Origin: Kappaphycus alvarezii
Taxonomy: Eukaryota; Rhodophyta; Florideophyceae; Gigartinales; Solieriaceae
Reading direction: 5' to 3'
Assembly (NCBI GenBank): GCA_002205965.3
Contig: NADL03000035.1
Location: forward strand, 496,001-560,000
DNA: 64,000 bases
The notes under the pieces were generated by a model, which searched no databases, had not been told where the DNA came from, and saw only the letters and a program-made list of their open reading frames with translations. The position numbers were made by a program, and so were the translations under genes. This document shows positions 45,670 to 55,139 of the stretch, in pieces. Positions within the stretch are counted from its first letter, which is position 1; every line of letters begins with the position of its first letter.

Positions 45670-46900
45670 ATGGACATGAACGATTCCCTTAGACCCCACG
45701 TTTCCTTCGACGGTTCCCTTCTTCCGACGTCGCGCGCTTCCTTTTCGCGTACGAGAATGTAGTCATGCGCGGGAAAAACGACGAGGAAAAGGCGCTCCAG
45801 ATCCTTTGCCACCTCGAGGGCGCGGCGTTTGAGCGTTACTATGAGGCTTTCGCGAGAGAAGGAGCATTGGTGGAGGAGGCGAAGGACTATTCGATCGTTA
45901 AGGCCAAGCTCATCGAGGAGTTTGGGAGACCCCGAAGCCAGAAGAACTGCAGAAGGCTATAAACGCTAGGTTGGACCCGAAGGATGGGCTCCCTAGCGCA
46001 GTTGGACGCTCTATACGAGAGTTGGATTCAACGATACCGCCTCGTTCGGCCTGCTTCGGAAAGCAGTGGCAGAAGATCAAGATATGGCGCAGTTCGTAAT
46101 GTTTAGAGCCCCTTCGGACTATAAGGGGCTCAAGAAGGCAATCACGGACTTCGTAAGTGGAAAGAAGACGTTCTACGGAGAAGGAAGTCAAGGATCATCG
46201 TCGAGTGAAGCGCCGAAGAAGATCTCCAGAGGCCGGATGCTCGTAGTCTCAGCATCTGGAAAATAAGGTGGAGAAGTTGGCCGACCAATTCGCTGAACTA
46301 TCGTTGCTTGTGAAGAAGCAATTCGACGGAACGAAGCCGCCGGTGAAGACGATGCGGATTATTTTTGCAGCTATTGCAACCAAAAGGGCCACGGAGCGAG
46401 CCGTTGTCCGCATAATCCGCATCGAGATACGCGCTGTACATTTGTGGGAGAAGAGGACATTCGGAAGCAACATGCTGGTCCAAGAACCCCGTGGTGATGA
46501 CAGCGGAGGAGTTGCTAGGGCCCGGTCTGAGTCTGGAGAAGAATTGAAAATGAAGGAGCCGAAGGACGATGACAGGGTCGCCGTTCTTCAGGAATCTCGC
46601 AGAAAGGACGTGGTTGCCGCCGAAGAGAAGAGCGGACGGGCAGGCCCTCCCGAAACAGCGAGGGAAAACTTGATGGATCTGGATGCCATATTGAACAAGG
46701 CCCCTGCTAATCGTCCGATGATGGCTCCTGTCCCAAAGAAGAAGACTAAGAGAGGAAATCGCAAGTCGAAGAAGAAATCCGGTGGACTTCAGGATCATGT
46801 AGGGAAGTATAACGTGATCGCTGAACTGGCTTCCGCTGCCACAGGAATGAACTTCGGGCAACTATTGCGCGGGGATGCCGAGGAGGCCAGAAGGTTTTAA
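45670..46900 (+). pseudogene. Gypsy Gag
   Basis: Starts at ATG 45670 (MDMNDSLRPHVSFDGSLLPT). An indel follows before the core at 45765 (NDEEKALQILCHLEGAAFER, YYEAFAREGALVEEAKDYSI), then another near 45930. The CCHC zinc knuckle CSYCNQKGHGASRC is at 46366-46407, out of frame with the 46268-46900 frame. The latter ends in a Lys-rich nucleic-acid-binding tail (PKKKTKRGNRKSKKKSGGL). Gag would form the virus-like particle and package RNA. At least three indels disrupt it. Confidence 0.82.
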
Positions 46901-46929
46901 GGAGATTGTTATCCAAGAGGTTACCGGTT

Positions 46930-47401
46930 ACACAGGCGTCGATGGTTAACTCTTCAGGAGGTCCACGCCGACTCAGGTAGTAGCCGTGAAGTTGTATGGA
47001 ACGGAGACTCATGCCCTTTTGGACACGGGTGCAGTTCCTAACTAATCTCTTGGGACCTCTGCAAAAGGCTTGCCCTCACCCCGACGGAAACCGATCGTCA
47101 GGTGACAGTAGCAGACGGAACTGTCGCCGAGGTTCTTGGTTGTCTCAAAGGAGTGCCGGTGTCTTATGGGTCAATGGTTGTGCATCTTGAGTTCCTGGTT
47201 GTCAACAATGCCCCGTTTGACGTTATTGTTGGAAGCCCGACTTTGGAAGCCCTCCAGACGCGCATCGATTATGCACTCCAACACGTCACTTTGGTTATTG
47301 GAGATGAAGAGGTTGTGTTGCCATTCGTCAACGAGCCGTCCAGAATCAATGGGGCTCAGACGGATAGTGAACTTCACGTCCCCCAAAGGTTCAGACGATG
47401 A
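46930..47401 (+). pseudogene. Gypsy aspartic protease
   Basis: HALLDTGAVPN at about 47009-47035 carries the DTGA active site and is followed at once by a stop and frame change. The remainder at 47102-47401 has QVTVADGTVAEVLGCLKGVP, APFDVIVGSPTLEAL and DEEVVLPF, the flap and C-terminal half of a retropepsin. Confidence 0.85.
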
Positions 47402-47519
47402 GGAATCTCTCCACCTTTCTCGTCGTCTAGCGAAAGCGATGGTGGATCGGATACCGAACAAGACCTGGTCTTAGCCATCATTAACAAGGAACCATACGAG
47501 CCTGATCTACCTCGCTCGA

Positions 47520-48560
47520 CGAAGACTGAAGTTAAGAAGGAGGTAAAAGAGGAGGTGGACCGCTCGGCTCTATTGGCCTCGAAGCTGGACCACCTCGAAG
47601 AGAAGAATCAGAAGGAGCTGGCGAGAGCTCTCAAGGAAACGGATGTCATAGCTTGGGACATTCACGACCTGGAGCCTGCTAATGTGCCGGTACATTCTTT
47701 CGAGTTGACGGACGAGACACCGATACATTCGAAGGCCCGCCGAATGCCGCCGAGGCATAACGAGGTCGTAAAGAAAGAAGTGAAGGAATTATTGGAAGCT
47801 GGAATCATTACGCCGTCAAGGTCCGCCTGGTCCTTTCCGGTCGTGATAGCCGCGAAGAAAGACGGAAGGCCCCGGTTCTGCGTCGATTACCGTCAGTTGA
47901 ACAGGGTGATGAAGCCAGACCGCTGGCCGCTACCGAAAATAGAAGAAATCTTCGATGAACTCTCTGGCGCAGAGTTCTTCACAACATTGGACCTTTACAC
48001 AGGGTACTGGCAGGTTAGGATGTCCGAGTCTTGCAAGGAAAAAACGACCTTTGTCTCTCGATATGGAACGTACAAGTTCGAGGTAATGCCGTTCGGACTC
48101 ATGAATGCTCCAGCGACATTTCAAAGGATGATGGATGATGTCCTTCGCGGGTTGCCGTTCGCTATGGTTTATGTGGACGACGTTTCATCTTCTCGAAGAC
48201 ATTGGAGGAACACATAGCTCATTGCAAGGAAGGTTCAGGAGGATAAAGAATCGAAACTGAAGTTGAAGGTTACCAAGTGCAGCTTTGCTCAATCAGAAGT
48301 GAAGTTGCTTGGCACATCGTTAATTCAAGTGGTGTGAAGGTGGATCCCGACAAGATCAAAGATATTGTAGAAGCTCCGGTGCCGGAAAACGTGACCGAAC
48401 TCAGGAGTTTTCTGGGACTCGCGGGTACTACCGACGTTCATAAGGGGGTTTGCCGACAGCTCAGCAGTGTTGCACGCGGCGACGTCTGTTAAGAAGGCTT
48501 TCGAGTGGACTCCGGAGATGCAAGAGGCCTTCGAATACTTGAAGGGGAAACTGACTACCC
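47520..48560 (+). pseudogene. Gypsy reverse transcriptase
   Basis: A long frame from about 47555 to 48217 covers fingers and palm: EAGIITPSRSAWSFPVVIAA, KKDGRPRFCVDYRQLNRVMK, AEFFTTLDLYTGYWQVRMSE and VMPFGLMNAPATFQRMMDDV, with the active site YVDDV near 48171-48185. A deletion just after it throws the frame. Thumb motifs resume at 48240-48480 (KVTKCSFAQSEVKLLG, ELRSFLGLAG). The catalytic residues are intact in the first frame. Confidence 0.92.
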
Positions 48561-48564
48561 CTCC

Positions 48565-49010
48565 AGTATTGGCGTTCCGGATTTCAATTCTCCTTTTCTA
48601 GTGGAAACAGACGCCTCTTCGGCAGCCCTTGGGGTTGTTCTCTCGCAGAAGAAAGAAGACGGGAAAATACATCCATTCAGTTTGCTTCTCGAACGATGAC
48701 GGACCAGGAGCGCCGCTACTCCACGAGCGAACGAGAAGCACTCGCCGTGGTTTTCGCTCTTAAGAAGTTTCGAGTGTACCTCCTGTCTGAAAAACCCTTC
48801 GTTGTTTATACGGATCATCAAGCCCTTCAAACCGCATTCAAGAAAAAGATATTCACGGGCGATTGGCAAGGTGGATGGATTTGATGGCGGAATACGACTT
48901 CGAGATCAAGTATCGTCCGGGCTGGCAAATGGGGCGGCCGATTATCTATCGAGAAGACCTAACAAGAAGGAAGAAAGAAGAAACAGGAAAACATAACAGA
49001 AGATTGGTGG
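48565..49010 (+). pseudogene. Gypsy RNase H
   Basis: FNSPFLVETDASSAALGVVL (catalytic Asp), then a frame change near 48695. The next frame has DQERRYSTSEREALAVVFAL (Glu) and EKPFVVYTDHQAL (Asp), followed by DLMAEYDFEIKYRPGWQMG. A chimeric junction ADYLSRRPNK is in another frame. Typical Ty3/Gypsy RNase H order. Confidence 0.88.
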
Positions 49011-49099
49011 CGACAGTGGATTGGGCAGACCCAAAGTTGCATGGTTTGGAACCGCACTTGCTAGATGTAGCACGGTTCCTAGCCGGAGAAATGGTTCAA

Positions 49100-50249
49100 G
49101 AATCCGACCCGAAGAAGAAGGTCGCAGTCAGACGGAGCGCAAAAAGTTTCATGCTCTGGAACGATACCCTCTTTCGTCGTGAGAAGGACGGGCTCCGTGT
49201 AGTGCCCTCCGATCAATCAGCGCTCGGAGATTCTGGCCACCTTTCATGATGATATTGGCCACTGGGACGTCGGTTCGACAAGAAAGTTCGTGAGGGACCG
49301 ATTCTGGTGGCCTGGGGTGTACCGTGATGTCACCGAGTATGTGCAAGGCTGTGATGGGTGTCAGCATGCGAGAAGGTTGCCGACGTATCACTCGAGTTTG
49401 AGAGCTCCCGTTACTGGACTCTTTGAGACCTTCTCGATGGACTTTGCTGGACCCTTCAAGCCTTCGAAGAATGGGAAGAGATTTATTCTGATCGCTGTGG
49501 AACATATGACAGGGTGGCCCATAGCCTGGGCCACGACGGATTCTACGGCCGATACGGTGATGAGGTTCATCGAGGAAGAGATAATATCACCGTTCGGGCC
49601 GCCAAAGAGAATTGTCTCGGATAACGCGACTGCGTTTATGGCGGGAGCGGTACAAGAGTACATGAAAGAGAGGGGAGTCGAGTGGAAGGCGGTGCTTGCT
49701 TACGCGCCGATGGCAAACGGTCGCGGGACGAATGGTGGGAACATCAAGCACGCGCTCAAAAGGGCTATCGTCCGCAGTGGGGTAGACTGGGCAGAGGCCC
49801 TCCCCAAAGTCTTATACGGTTACCGCAGACGCGACCGAAGCGACGCCCCTTCCCCTTTTCGACTGATGTATGGAATTAATCCGAGGATGCTGTCCAGCGA
49901 TTCGGTAGCATTTCTCAGTGACGCTGGCCCCCATCATCGGCTTATAGAGACCTTAGCCGATTCGAGAACGCGGGCCGGCGTGGTGGAAAGACCAGCGAAC
50001 CCCGCAAGACGAAGGAAAAGTCAGAAGTTCGAAGTTGGAGATGAAGTGTTGGTAGCGCACGGTGCGGCCTTCAATAAGGGGCGCAACTGGCCGGCTTTCG
50101 ACTCCTATTACTATGGACCGTGCAGGGTGACGAAGGCGAACCACCCTCGCTACGAGTTACTTTCCTCCACCGGCCACGTTACGAGGAAGGCAATTCACGC
50201 GCGCCGGATTGTCCCGTATCAGAAGAGATCGATCCATTTATTCAATTAA
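49100..50249 (+). pseudogene. Gypsy integrase
   Basis: The zinc region GHWDVGSTRKFVRDRFWWPG ... CDGCQHARR leads into the 319-codon frame 49290-50249. The core has TFSMDFAGPFK (Asp) and KRIVSDNATAF (Asp). Where the catalytic Glu of N-G-x-A-E-R belongs, the sequence reads ANGRGTNGGNIK (49715-49750). Two compensating single-base losses would explain this. The C-terminus has VGDEVLVAHGAAF and TRKAIHARRIVPYQ. There is no chromodomain. Its stop TAA (47-49 of 502xx) overlaps the stop of the antisense frame in the palindrome TTAA at 50246-50249. Confidence 0.9.
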
Positions 50250-50587
50250 GGAAGAGCAAGAAATTCGAGGACATGAAGAGAAAAGGCAAGAATCGAGTAG
50301 ATTGCAGTGCGATGAAAGCGAAGAATGCATGATAGAAGGCTAAGTACCGAAGAGGCACACAGAGAAATCGTAAACATTGTGAGTGAAGTCTGGTTCCGCT
50401 CCTCCCCGCCGAGGAAAAGCACCTTCCTGATGTCGGAACGCTCCGACAATAACCGCATCAAATTCTCTCTAGCCTCCGGAGGAGGACCCTTTGCGCCGCG
50501 GGCGACTCGCGCCGCCTTAGTGGCGATATTCTTGCGAGGTGCACGGCCACCGGTGCTCAAACGAACAAGCTGCTTCGTTCGAGCCAT
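50246..50587 (-). CDS. Antisense ORF beginning with a histone H3 N-terminal tail
   Basis: 113 codons from ATG 50587. The first 28 residues follow the histone H3 tail: MARTKQ, then RxSTGG, then APRK, ATKAAR in correct spacing. In H3 numbering (without Met) K4, R8, S10, T11, R17, K18, T22, K23 and R26 are kept. T6, A7, K9, K14, K27 and S28 are replaced by Leu, Val, Leu, Arg, Val and Ala; Q19 and L20 change conservatively to Asn and Ile. Residues 29-65 are basic and not recognisably H3; the H3 globular domain is absent. The hydrophobic end (from about residue 68) may not be real if an intron or earlier end exists. It is tail-to-tail with integrase, in the place where some Gypsy lineages carry extra antisense genes. 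A role as chromatin mimic is inference; a decayed captured H3 gene is the alternative. Confidence 0.7.
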   Translation of the reverse strand: MARTKQLVRLSTGGRAPRKNIATKAARVARGAKGPPPEARENLMRLLSERSDIRKVLFLGGEERNQTSLTMFTISLCASSVLSLLSCILRFHRTAIYSILAFSLHVLEFLALP

Positions 50588-51110
50588 TGGGAAAAAAGGA
50601 AAGGGAAGGAAGGAGTTGTGAAGGGTTAGACGTTCAAGGCGGTGCAGAACGGGGATAAATTAATGAACGGGGAATTGCAGAGAAGAAAGATGGTTCAAGA
50701 TAAGTTCTGGACGGTTGCGAATTTCGAGGGCAGCGGGCGGAGCTCAACAGTGCCTTGGGTTGTCGAAGACGAGAGGTTGAGATGAGGGAACGGGTTGAGA
50801 GGGTCTGGAGGAATTGGGACCTCCGGGCGTATACTGGCCGCTTGGCGGCACCTCAGTCGTTCGCCCGGAGAATGGTTGCACGTCGGCGTATACTGGCCGC
50901 TTGGCGGCACCTCAGTCGTTCGCCCGACGGAAATTGAAGGGTTGAATAGGCTGACAAGTTGAGTAGGGTGAGTAGGGACTGAGTTCGGTGGGATGGAGGT
51001 GGTGGTGTGGGAGTCGGGCATGGGGTGGTGATGAGGGGGCCCCCTAGGTGAGAGAGAAGCTGAGCTAGAAGCCCGTTATTATCATTGCGGCGCCCGTGGC
51101 CCACAATCAA
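50588..51110. promoter_or_regulatory. 3' region of Gypsy, candidate antisense promoter with 42-bp repeats
   Basis: A 42-bp segment at 50826-50867 is repeated exactly at 50885-50926 (period 59). Each copy contains CCGCTTGGCGG, a short palindrome. The repeats lie 240-340 bp upstream of the antisense ATG. Other open stretches are Pro/Ser-rich and have no known match. Confidence 0.5.
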
Positions 51111-51120
51111 TGGGGGGGCG
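51111..51120 (+). promoter_or_regulatory. Polypurine tract of Gypsy
   Basis: TGGGGGGGCG directly before the 3' LTR. Confidence 0.75.
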
Positions 51121-51403
51121 TGTCGCGCGATTTTTGTGTCGCGCGACGGTTAGGGTCGCTAGTTGATTGGCCCGGTGTGCTCGTACAGTATACTGTACTA
51201 CTGTACACTGTACGAGCGGGAAGTGGGCTCGTACAGTGTACAGTAGTAGTATACACTGTACTTGCACGTTCATGAGTAGAAATCCCAGACCGGCCGCCCT
51301 ATAAGATGACGCGAGGGCGGCCGGAGTCCGGGGAATGAGAGGTAGGTTCCGCTTGGCCGCAAGAGAGAGAAGAGGACAGGTAAACAAAAAAACAAGCATT
51401 ACA
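51121..51403 (+). repeat. Gypsy 3' LTR (283 bp)
   Basis: Matches 45366-45646 with a few substitutions and small indels (for example GAAATGGG versus GAAGTGGG, and an extra GGCC near 51318). Confidence 0.95.
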
Positions 51404-51495
51404 GTGTCGGTGGCATTGCCATTGATTTGGGTAGAGTCCTCAGGGAGGTTCTTCAGTAAGAAATGGCGCTGTCATGCTGGTTCGAACTCTTCATG

Positions 51496-51533
51496 AACTT
51501 TCAAGGGCACCAGTTTGGGTGCCTTTGAAAGTT
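51496..51533. other. 16-bp hairpin next to Gypsy insertion
   Basis: AACTTTCAAGGGCACC and, after the loop AGTTTG, its reverse complement with one G.T-compatible mismatch. It lies upstream (minus strand) of the ATG near 51420 to which the interrupted gene at 44.2-45.4 kb can be joined. It could be a leader structure. Confidence 0.5.
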
Positions 51534-51539
51534 TCTCAA

Positions 51540-52455
51540 AACAAGACAGAAACAGGACGAGGCCGTTTCTAATAGATCATGTTAATTACGATTTTTTGGT
51601 ATTTTGCGTATGTTTACTACCAACTGTTATTAATAATACAAAAATACAGTTACTTCCAATGGTAAGTTACCAAAGTTATTCGCGCCAAAGGTAAAGCCCC
51701 ATATAAAGACTTTCAGTACGGATAATGCCTAGCGCTATGGTGCATACAGTACAGTCCCTATTAATAATTGAGAAAATGGTACTTCATACCTTGGATCCAT
51801 TTATTTTTTTACAGAGTCATATCTTTTAGTCCACGGCGAACATGGTAAAAGGAAGCTCTGATTGCTGTTACTGTCGCTGGAAGTTTAAAGAATCTGTTGA
51901 CTAATCGGTATGCTTATAACGAAAAATACTATTGTAAATGCAGTATTGTACTGTCCACCCGGTTAATTCGTCAATGCAATGTACGCACTGTACTGTTTGT
52001 TGGTACGTAAACGGTCCTTTCTGTAGGAGGGTGGCCCTCTCCACAAACTTCTGTCTTCTCCCTCCACATGATTCTTCAAAAAACTCTTCCCATCCATTTT
52101 CTTTTAGGAACAAAATCACGGAAGGAGTTTTTCCCATGAATCCAAATTCATTGTGCAACTCCATTTATATTTTTCTTTGAGCATTTTGGTCCTCCTTTTT
52201 CAGAATAGGAATCTTTCAACTCGTAATCCACTTCGTCCACCAATTTCAGTTCCGATATTTTATAAAGCAGATTTTTACTTATTGTCCTAATCGTATGCAA
52301 ATTCATAGCTGTGCGCGTTGCTTCACGTTTTTTAATTTTTCCAAGACCGTGAAACTTTTCGAAGACATCGCAGTATTTAAAGTTCGAAATAGACTTCGTT
52401 GAGGCAACCTTCCCGCTATTAACTACCCCATTGGCTCACCCTTTTTTTGGCCCTT
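51540..52455. other. AT-rich intergenic region
   Basis: No convincing gene. GTAC-type boxes recur near 51747, 51940-52010. Confidence 0.5.
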
Positions 52456-52457
52456 AA

Positions 52458-53035
52458 CATGACCAACCTCCGCCCTTCCCTCACCATTACCAAGTCATCC
52501 CGGGCCGTCGTCCACTCAACGCTCTGGCCCTGATGGCAAATGGTCCAACCGAATACGATGATTACTGCAGAAGGTTGGACCGGGAACGCGTTCGGGAGTG
52601 GGTTTGGCGTAACTGCTTCGAGCGGGCAGAATAGGCGGTGGAGGAGGAGGAAGAGGAGGAAGAGGAGGAAGAAGAGGAGGACTGGGTGGAACCTTGGGAG
52701 CCACTATTGCACAACGGTGGGGAGTTCCATGGATAACGAAGGGGAGACTGAGGGAGTAATTGTGATCTCTGTCTCTTCTGACGAAGATGAAGAAAAGGGT
52801 GAAGCGGAAGATGAGGACGATGAGGGGGAAGGAGACATGGAAAGTGCTGGAATAGTGGGAAAGGGGCCGGAAAATATGGACCAGGTGGTACCGACTCTGG
52901 AACCGGATGGGGCATCTTCAGTGGTCTAGATATTTCGCAGGAGGCAATGGAGAATTCTAAGCCGTTCGCGGATATTTGTGGGGACTGCTTTGGTGGAATG
53001 GATATTTTGGGGAACTGTTTGGCTCTGATCTAGAG
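52458..53035 (+). pseudogene. Acidic protein with SUMO-interaction-like motif, frameshifted
   Basis: Three consecutive plus-strand frames look like one protein. First: NGPTEYDDYCRRLDRERVRE plus WVWRNCFERAE and, after one TAG, a run of twelve Glu encoded by a GAG/GAA microsatellite (52640-52680), then DWVEPWEPLL. Second: VIVISVSSDEDEEKGEAEDE, where VIVIS followed by acidic residues is the SUMO-interacting motif pattern, down to the stop at 52929. Third: GLDISQEAMENSKPFADICG to about 53035. The start could be ATG 52458 or ATG 52532. A host gene broken by microsatellite slippage, or a repeated gene family, both fit. Function unknown. Confidence 0.5.
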
Positions 53036-53039
53036 GACT

Positions 53040-54170
53040 AAGATATTAAGGAAGGAATCTAGATATTTATCCTGATAGTATCTGCTGTTGGTCTATCTCG
53101 TTCACACGATTCCATTTGATGCATTTTATGGTTCCTAGTATGTTTCTTTGAGTCTTTATGGTAAGTCAAAAATTCTATATAAGCTGAGTAAACTGCTTCC
53201 TCTTGTGGGGATCAAGCAAGTTGGCAGAAAACTTCAAGTCAAATCCCGCGTAGTAGGAATTTGAGAGTCAACTTTATACCCAAGAAACATTTTTCCTACG
53301 CTGGTAACAGAGTACCAGTGGTAGACCCTGCTTCTTCTGTACTTGCTTGTAGCCCTCTCAACTTTCTTCCTTGTCAACTCCTTTTGTTCGTTCAACTATA
53401 CCTCGGTAGCATTTTTGTCGTTTTCAACACCTCCTTCTTTGGGTAGTTAGTTCTGAGTATCTCTTCTCCCGACAAATTGCCCCTATCACTGTTGTCACAT
53501 CATGAATAATGTATAATTTCACAGACCATAAATGTAAGGCGTCCTCTTTTTGCATTAACTTGTATTTGAAGAATCACCGATTGAATTTGTGAACAGATTG
53601 TCTTTCGGGTATGGAAAATGGCCCTATGCTAACAGCTACTGAATATATTGATAAAGATTGATTTAATAGAGGATTTACACCGTATCAATTTTCGTGCGAA
53701 CTTCGCGGCCACGTTGCAACCATTTTACCATAAAAAACATACCATAATTGAAAATTTCATTAATGCAGCACTAAATTTTACTATTACTGTGAGTATTACG
53801 CGTCAACCTTGTGGGCCTCCGTCACAACCGCAAGTTCTCACAGCCATGCAATGCTGAGGCAAGAGGACTAAAACATCGGCAAGGCAACAGACGAAGGCCG
53901 GCACAGACTGCGTACGCCTCGCATGGCCGCTCAAACTGATTCACGAGTTGAGTTCGTGACTCATACAGGAGACATCTGCGGGAAGCTCATAAGGATGTAT
54001 AAAATCTCAACATCCGCATGCAACATATTCGAAGTACACTTTGTAGTCGTAAAGTGTATTCATAAGATAAGTCTCTTCACTGATTTAGATTCCAAAAGAA
54101 CAATTTAGGCCCAATTTGCGAGGTTTTGGGTGGTTTAGTGGGATTAATACGCGTAAAAGATATCGCTTAG
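53040..54170. other. AT-rich intergenic region
   Basis: Small frames only. It may contain the 5' end of the Harbinger element, but no inverted terminal repeat could be fixed. Confidence 0.45.
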
Positions 54171-54179
54171 AGCTTTTTA

Positions 54180-54985
54180 CAGCATTTTGTATAGTTTTGC
54201 GGCGCTTGGCACCTTCCTGGACTTGGCATGATCTAGAAGTTTGCTTCGGCATTCGATAATCATATCGTAGTGAGATTTTCTCGGAAGTAATGGAGCACTA
54301 CTGGCAGAAAAGGTTCCTTTGGTTGCTTCTTTACAGCAAATTTTACTTCAGGAAAGAGCAGGCTTGTATACAAAAGAGATTAAGGAAGCAGGTGCTCCCC
54401 TTGATAGTTGTGTAGGTTTCATAGACTGCACGAAAATTAAGATATGCAGACCGGTGGGACTAGGACCAATCAGCGGGCCCGTTATTCTGTCTACAAGAGA
54501 ATGCAATGCCTGGTGTATCAAACAGTAACGACGACAGATGGCCTGATGTTCTCGCTGTTTGGCCCTGCAGTAGCACAAATGTATGATATGACCCTTTTCA
54601 GGAGCTCTGCAATTGAGCAACGGTTGTCCCAGGCGTTAAATACGGACGGACAGCAGTCCTAAATCTTCAGTGATGCAGCTCATGTGCTCAGACTGTATTT
54701 TCAAACTGTGTCTGATAGACGCACGGCGAACGAAGCACAGATGGTGTACAACACCGCCATGAGTAGGGTAAGAACTTCGGTTGAATGGAACTACAAAGAT
54801 CTATAACAAATGTGGTCCAGAAGCGACTACGCGCGCCTACAGAAGGTAGAAAGTTTTCAATAGGTTTACTTAAGGTTATGTACGCGTCACTTTTAAGCTT
54901 TGATACATGCATAGAGAAAGGCCGCCAGGTAGACTACTGTTTCGCCTGTGAAGCTCCTGACCTTGAACATTTCATTTAACCTTAG
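54180..54985 (+). pseudogene. PIF/Harbinger transposase (DDE superfamily 4)
   Basis: The plus strand reads PLDSCVGFIDCTKIKICRPV (the family's FGFIDGT...ICRP block with the first Asp). A frame change follows, then NQRARYSVYKRMQCLVYQTV and DGLMFSLFGPAVAQMYDMTL (the HDxxxL block, here YDMTL) and IFSDAAHVL (second Asp, near GDxAY). After ANEAQMVYNTAMSRVRTSVEWNYK, the VEW block carries the final Glu. The blocks are in family order with several stops and one or two frameshifts. It would cut and paste the element at TWA targets. Confidence 0.85.
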
Positions 54986-55139
54986 CTCCCAGTAAACCAA
55001 CCGATGATTGAGCTGCGCGCAGAGCGGGGAACGCAAAGTCCGCTGCGAATGGAGCTGTAGGTGACCGAAGAGGAGGAAGCGTGTCGAGCGCGCGAAGTGC
55101 GTCGCTCAATCATCGGATTACTCAGTTGAAAGGCGCTTA

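Larger units (their letters stand above)
45366..51403 (+). mobile_element. Full-length Ty3/Gypsy retrotransposon with antisense H3-tail frame
   Basis: About 6.04 kb: LTR, primer-binding site, gag, protease, RT, RNase H, integrase (Gypsy order), an 860-bp 3' region with an antisense frame and a short perfect repeat, a polypurine tract and an LTR. The 281/283-bp LTRs differ at only a few positions, so insertion was recent. Even so, the sense genes have numerous single-base indels, so this copy is not autonomous unless some indels are assembly errors. A 5-bp target duplication with one mismatch flanks it. Confidence 0.93.

Noticed and set aside
50246..50380. Hydrophobic C-terminal part of the H3-tail frame as a membrane segment
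   Set aside because: It shows no H3 similarity and may be read-through of non-coding sequence; I do not claim a membrane function.
51470..51500. GGTTCGAACTC, similar to a tRNA B box
   Set aside because: No matching A box or cloverleaf at the right spacing. Other GGTTCGA matches (7845, 19833) also fail.
52562..52915. Minus-strand frame with poly-Ser and poly-Pro
   Set aside because: It is the antisense of the Glu/Asp repeats of the plus-strand protein.
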